From Cavia porcellus (Eukaryota > Chordata > Mammalia > Rodentia > Caviidae): a DNA stretch of 64,000 nucleotides. Both the position numbers and the translations under genes were made by a program. Positions 58,797 to 64,000 of this stretch are shown here, in pieces; position 1 is the first letter of the stretch, and every line of letters starts with the position of its first letter. The DNA is taken from NCBI RefSeq assembly GCF_034190915.1, contig NW_026947484.1:188040982-188104981 (forward strand), written 5' to 3'. The notes below the pieces were generated by a model. That model ran no database searches. It saw only the letters and a program-made list of their open reading frames with translations, and was not told where the DNA came from.

Positions 58797-61590
58797 ATGG
58801 TATACAGAATGTTCTCAAATGCTTCATTCTTGGGCATCTTGACTGACTGTCACTCTTAGATCACAATATTCTTTTCTTCCAACCTCTGTAAGTATCAGTT
58901 TGTTGTCATCCAGAAAAACATTTCCCAAGTATTTCTGATGAAACTTCACTTTACGTAATATTTCTGAGAAACAGCTCGATGTCCAAAAATGTTTGAGAAG
59001 TGCTTTATGTATTATACCAAAAATTCTAATATAAACACAAGAAGTCTGAGAGAACACTGACCTAGGACATTATATGTGGAAATTCTCACCTTTTTGGTTA
59101 CGTCTCCATACTACTCTCTTTCCACCTCTAACTGTATCATCCTCAGAATGTAATTAATTAAAAGAAAAGAAATTCTAAACAATTTCTAGTCTATGATGCA
59201 TACCTTGTTTAGGAAGTTTTATTTCTCCAACTGGAGAGATCCCATCCTGGAGAGTACTACATACATGTCAGAAACCACTCCAGGATCTTTGAAAGAAGTC
59301 ACACTATAAATGCCTGTAGTGCGATACAGCAAAAATAAGTCGGTTTATGCATCTCAAATTCAAGTTTCAATATCTTGGATAGTTCAAATGTATCTCATAA
59401 TAACTATGACAAACTACTTGTAATCTGATCACTTTTTAAAAGGACACAGATGGTCTTTTCTCTGGGATTTCAAAAATAGGGTATCAGGACACTGCAAGAA
59501 AATTTCCCTTTGACAATAAACTTCACATATAAAAAAAGAACTTTGCTGCCTGTATTTAATTTTTCATAAAGCAAAGCAAATCACCAATGCTTTTACTTGG
59601 TTTGTTTTTAATAAGAATTATTATTGGATAACAAGGTGGAAATACTCTCATGAATTGCCTGTCAGTAAGATCATAATATAGCCTAAAAACAGACGAAGGT
59701 TTAAAACTGTTTCCATTAAAAAGCACTTATTTCAGACCTAGCATTTGGGATCACTATCAGGACATAGTATTGATAATTATTTTTCCAATTCTTCTCATTG
59801 ATTTCAAATAACTTTGGTATCGCTTCAAAGACATCATCTATTTCAATAATGGCCTCCAAGACTTTGAAAAGCAGCAATTCTACTCCAATGTATCTCTAAC
59901 CATGAATCATACATAAATAAATAACTATATTCCATCCTTGTCCGCTCTGGATTTGTCGCAGCTAAAAGCAAAATGAGCGATGAGTGGCTCTTCTGCAAAA
60001 CTTGAAACTTGATAGCTTTAACACATCAATTTGACACAACTATAGAGCTAAACAGGAAAAAAACGTTTCCCTGGTATTTTAGCTCAATTTTAGCTCCAAG
60101 TAAATTTTGGCAGTATTGCAAATGCCATACTTGAGGATAGTGTCTCCATTTCTGCAACATTTTTTAAAAAGTCTTTGTGCTGAAAAGGGCTATTTCAAAT
60201 AACATTTTTATTTCTGTCTATTCCTGTCCAATGTTAAGTGTTGCAGGAACACAAATTTGCATGAAATCTACTGTCTTTTTAGTAATGTTTGTACGACCTC
60301 ACTTTACATTATTCATTCTGAGAAGCTCTCTATGCATAGTTGCTCTTATTTCTAAGTAACTGAACCTAAGGAAGTTGTATTTCTTTCTTCACAATACACA
60401 TTACCCACATGTACTAGTTATCTATTGCTGCTTAATAAAAACGGTTATAATTATCTCATCCTTGTTGATCATTTTATCCTTTCTTTGGGGGCCTGAAGGG
60501 CTTTTATTTATTTTCAAAGTCTAACAGTGAATAATGGTACATTATGGACTTGACATTTTAAGAAAGCTTTCTTGAATTATAATTTTAAATATTCATTTTG
60601 TCCCATTGTTTGGTTAGCTGGAAGGCTCCAGTTGTACGTGTGTTGGTGCTCTTCTGGTTTTGTTTGTTGATCTTTTCTTGCCTGCTTTATTTTATTCTCA
60701 TTCTCCTGTTGTGTTTCTGCCTTTGTTTAGCCCCCACTCAGCCTCCCACCATCATTTGTTTTGTTTTGTTTTGTTTTTTGTTTTTACATTATTCTTCCTT
60801 GGGCATCTTGTAACTTAGACCTCATTTCTGATAGGTCTGCTCTTTTACTTACATTTCTTTTCTGAATTCAATTCTCATTCAGAGGTACTCTTTTATGGCC
60901 ATATATCAATGTGGAGTTTCTGTAAAGGACAAATTTTTTGTTTGCTTGTTTTTAGGTTGAGGGAGAAATTGTCTGTCTGCTAATTTTGTGGTTGTCTCTT
61001 ACCTTACAAGCTCTGAAGTTTCCCCTTTTGCAAATTTTCCCATTCACAATTAAGTCTCCAAAAAGCACCTCTTCCTATATTTCCACATGCTCTTCTCTTA
61101 GAAGCAATGCCCTTTGTCACCTTAAATAGCATGAGTGTTTAAGTTCTTCCTTATGGCAGTGCTCTGATCTACCAGGACATTTCCTGGTAGACCTCAGTAG
61201 TTTCCAACTCAGGTGACAATGCTCTTTCAGTACTGACTGCATACCCATCTCAAGCCTTTCTGCCTCATGTTCCTCTCCCAAATGGCATTTCCCCTGCTGC
61301 TCTAGTTCATCATGAGATAGTAGATAAAGCATAAATGACAAGTTGCTGGAATTTAGTGTCTATTCTAAATCTACTATTGCTAAATTTGAAATTTGGGCAT
61401 TCTTTTTCTTCTGGTTATTCTAAAGTTCCGGATCGTGTGACGTTTTACTTTTTTCTTCTTGCTGCTCTACACTGTTTTAAGAGATCCAGATTTTTGTAAG
61501 CCATCATCTCAGCTATCCCCAGGACTAATTTGGATGCTTTCTGATGGACACAGGCTGATCAATGGCTACTCAGTCTATTTAACTGAAGAC
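58797..61590. other. Interval without recognised gene
   Basis: AT-rich, frames at most 77 codons. A (TTTTG)n run of about five units lies at 60757-60783. No repeat family or RNA gene recognised. Confidence 0.5.
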
Positions 61591-61682
61591 TTTTTGTGTG
61601 GGGGGAGGGTACTGGGTGTTGAACTCAGGACCTCCCACTTGCCAAGTAGGCACTGTACCACTGAGCTGTTTCTCCTACCTGT
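61591..61682 (-). repeat. Older ID-like SINE
   Basis: The plus strand reads GTACTGGGTGTTGAACTCAG, then GACCTCCCACTTGCCAAGTA, then GGCACTGTACCACTGAGCTG, the complement of an ID-like element. It differs from the seven other ID copies (AGTGGTACAGTGCC rather than GCATAAGCACC), so it is from another, older subfamily. Confidence 0.75.
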
Positions 61683-61779
61683 CTTATTTAATAGGCAAAG
61701 TAAGTGCACAGTTGAGCGACTATCAATGATAATAATGTACTACATATTTCAAAAAAGCTAGAGGAAAGGATTCTGAATG

Positions 61780-61932
61780 TCTCTAACAAATGAAATGATA
61801 AATGTTTGAGAAGATAGATATGCTTACCAAGACTTTAACATAATATAACATACACATGTATCAAAACACCACATGGTGCTCCATAAAGAGGTACAATTGT
61901 GATGTGTCAATTAAAAATAAATGAATGAAAAT
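61780..61932 (+). mobile_element. L1 3' end
   Basis: TACACATGTATCAAAACACC, then GTGCTCCATAAAGAGGTACA, then TGATGTGTCAATTAAAAATA is the terminal layout of older mammalian L1 3' ends, followed by an A-rich tail. Confidence 0.75.
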
Positions 61933-61943
61933 AAAATGCTCTC

Positions 61944-62145
61944 ATTTTCCATAGAAAATTGGTTTATACTATCACACATAATAAAATCCAATAAGATACA
62001 ATATGATAGAACCAATGGAAACAGAAGAACAAAAGCATGGTAGGACTTCAGAGTAGTGAAATACTGTGTTGCTTACATTGTTCTGTTCTGATCTGCTTCG
62101 GTGTGTCCTCTTTTGTCTTAATCTCTTTAAAATAAAAAAGAAAAG
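61944..62145 (+). mobile_element. 202-bp TSD-flanked insertion, possibly family X
   Basis: AAAATGCTCTC occurs exactly at 61933-61943 and 62146-62156, and the insert ends in an A-rich run, so it is a retroposed fragment. Its tail (CATTGTTCTGTTCTGATCTG, then CTTAATCTCTTTAAAATAAA) resembles the ends of copies B and C of family X, which would make it a 5'-truncated copy. The match is weak by eye. Confidence 0.6.
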
Positions 62146-62156
62146 AAAATGCTCTC

Positions 62157-64000
62157 TTACCATAACTTTAATATGATTTCCATCAACCACAAAGATTTTA
62201 CTGTTTTAATTCTTGTAGTTTTTACTATGAAAATGTTAGCTATTTTGTGCTCTCCAGATATAACATTATGTTGAATCACTGAATATGCTTTTCAAACTAT
62301 ACATGCCCCAGCATGTAGGCGGTAATACTGCCCTCTCCACCTCCCCAAGATAAAACCTCCAGTTTCTCCACTCCATGTTTGCTGAGAATAATTATTTTAG
62401 CTGTGGTACAAATGCGTGCAACATACATCATGAAGAATCTGTAAGTGTAAGATCCAGAAATTCAGAGAGGATCCTGAAGGAAATTCCTCAAAAAGATAGT
62501 TCCTAGGGCCAAAAGATTTATAAACCTCCATGAGTTTAGGCAGAAAAAATATGGAACTCTATAGATTTGGGGGGGAAATATGTGTCAAATCAATTTAAGA
62601 TATACTCTGCTATCAACTAGGGTATTAGCATCAGAAAATAACTATTTGTCTAGTGTTATAAAGGCAATAAAAGCAGGGATAATTTTTAAAAATTGTAAGT
62701 AGTAAGAAAACGAAGCTATACGGATGGGGTAAACCAGGATGAATACCACATACATCTTTACTCCTCATATACTATAATTTTGCAGCATAGTATACACATT
62801 TGTAACAGATGAAGGGTCATAGCAGGCCTAGCAGCAAACAATTTCATAAATAGTTTTTCAAACCTCAAGTCTCTTGGTTGATAGAAGAGCCTCAAAATCC
62901 AGAGAAGCCTGGATGAACTCTCCCCATTTCCAAACTACCTTGCTTTCTATCTTTACATCTTTTCTTACAACCTTTCATTAAGAAAGAGTTTAATAAATAC
63001 TGCAGAGAAAAATCGCAGGATTAGGGGACCCGGGGACCACAAAGCCACAGATTAGACCTCCAAGTTGTTAAGCAGAGTCCCATCCGGTAACTATTCATAC
63101 CTACATCCTCTCACTTATACTAGTTTTATCTAAATGAGACTAAATACTGGGACTCGGACCTTTGATTCTTTTCAACCAGTTCTCTAGCCATTAACTCTCA
63201 ACTTGACAGTTATGCAACCCAAGATCCTCACTGGTAAACACTGAAGCTCTTACTATTGTCTTGGTTTTGTTGAGGTTTGGTTTTGCCTCTGAAATAGATC
63301 CAAAGCATAGTGGGCTTGGACTTTTAATCCTCCTTGATGTGTAGAGGAAAAAAGCACCTCCCAGGACTCTGCCCCAGATTATTTTCTATCTATTTCCTTG
63401 TCTGCATCTTTGTCATCCACCTGCAGCCAGAGTAGCATTAAACTGTCCTCCCTACCTGAGGGGGAAAATCACCATTGGGCATGGCTGGGAAAGGTGTTAT
63501 TCAGGAGCCTAAATGAGCTAGGGCAGAACAAAAAGACACAGCAGGGAAAAAAGACAGCAGAACCCGGCAGTCAGGATCCTAGTGTCACAGCTCATCCTTT
63601 ACCCCCGCCATTCCTGCCCTCTCACTCAGCTTTTCCATCTGCCCTAGATACTCTCTGGGGATTCTAGCAGAGAAGAGTTTCATTAGACTTCAGGAGAGCC
63701 CACAAGGCCTTTGTGGCTCTGAAGCAAAGTGTCTACCCAGGCAGCAAATGAGAGGCCTAAGAGCATGGCGGGCCAAGCTTTCCCAGCAGCTTCCCAGATG
63801 ACAGAAGCTCAGTGAACACTGGCAGTCATGTTAGTGTGCCTGCTTTGCACCTTCGACAAGCGGTCCACCAGTCTCTTCTTGGATACCTGCCTCTTCAAAG
63901 AAGTCCCTTTCATTTTGCTTTTGTGGATGTATTAGAGAGGAAAAGAAGTAGGAACTTCAAGAGATATTCACAAAATAAAGTGACCAAAGGGAGGTATCAA
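62157..64000. other. Interval without recognised gene
   Basis: Frames up to 89 codons at the right edge with no domain. No repeat or RNA gene recognised. The window ends without a visible gene boundary. Confidence 0.5.

Overview
This is a non-coding, repeat-rich stretch of mammalian nuclear DNA, and almost certainly from a rodent. The evidence is seven similar tRNA-Ala-derived ID SINEs (all begin like GGGGCTGGGGATTTAGCTC), an eighth older ID-like copy, two B1/7SL-derived SINE remnants, several L1 ages, MaLR LTRs and many old MIR copies. The ID subtype (GCATAAG, then CTTGCAAGCAGG, then GTTCGATCCCTGGTACC) differs from the ID sequence I know from mouse and rat; I cannot name the species. I recognise no host protein-coding exon, tRNA, rRNA or other structural RNA gene. 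The open reading frames are short chance frames, frames created by a simple repeat, or retrotransposon remains.

Layout. Positions 1-8600: old sequence with MIR, B1 and ID copies, a degenerate CCACC-type minisatellite (5430-5625) and a small hAT-like element. Positions 8680-9881: a 1.2-kb G-rich GGGAT/GGAT tandem array that keeps several frames open on both strands and carries an exact 63-bp higher-order unit. Positions 11946-15418: two truncated L1 insertions. Near 17000: a Tigger-like DNA transposon. 19235-19678: a MaLR LTR split by an ID element. 22149-25514: the most striking element, a 3.3-kb minus-strand L1 with ORF1 but no ORF2 (half-L1 form), bounded by an exact 15-bp target-site duplication (TSD), with an inverted repeat of about 205 bp and short tandem repeats in its 5' region. 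25673-26347: a short ORF-less retroelement (called family X here) with its own TSD.

Positions 31190-34600: a degenerate L1 ORF2 and 3' end, interrupted by an ID SINE and by a 715-bp insertion related to family X, each with TSDs. 35030-36870: a very old L1. 40308-40644, 52601-53362 and 58499-58796: MaLR LTRs; the second has a younger ERV LTR inside it. 43755-44365: another L1 3' end. 45888-46462: a second clear family X copy. 48640-49095: the only CpG-rich patch. 55250-58480: AT-rich old sequence with two ID SINEs. 61780-62156: an L1 tail carrying another short TSD-flanked insertion.

No genes work together here. The biology is retrotransposition: L1 machinery explains the L1, half-L1, ID and family X insertions, all of which end in A-rich tracts and most of which have 10-19-bp TSDs. 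The candidates for something undescribed are family X and the fold-back 5' region of the half-L1. Either may already be in a repeat library that I could not search.
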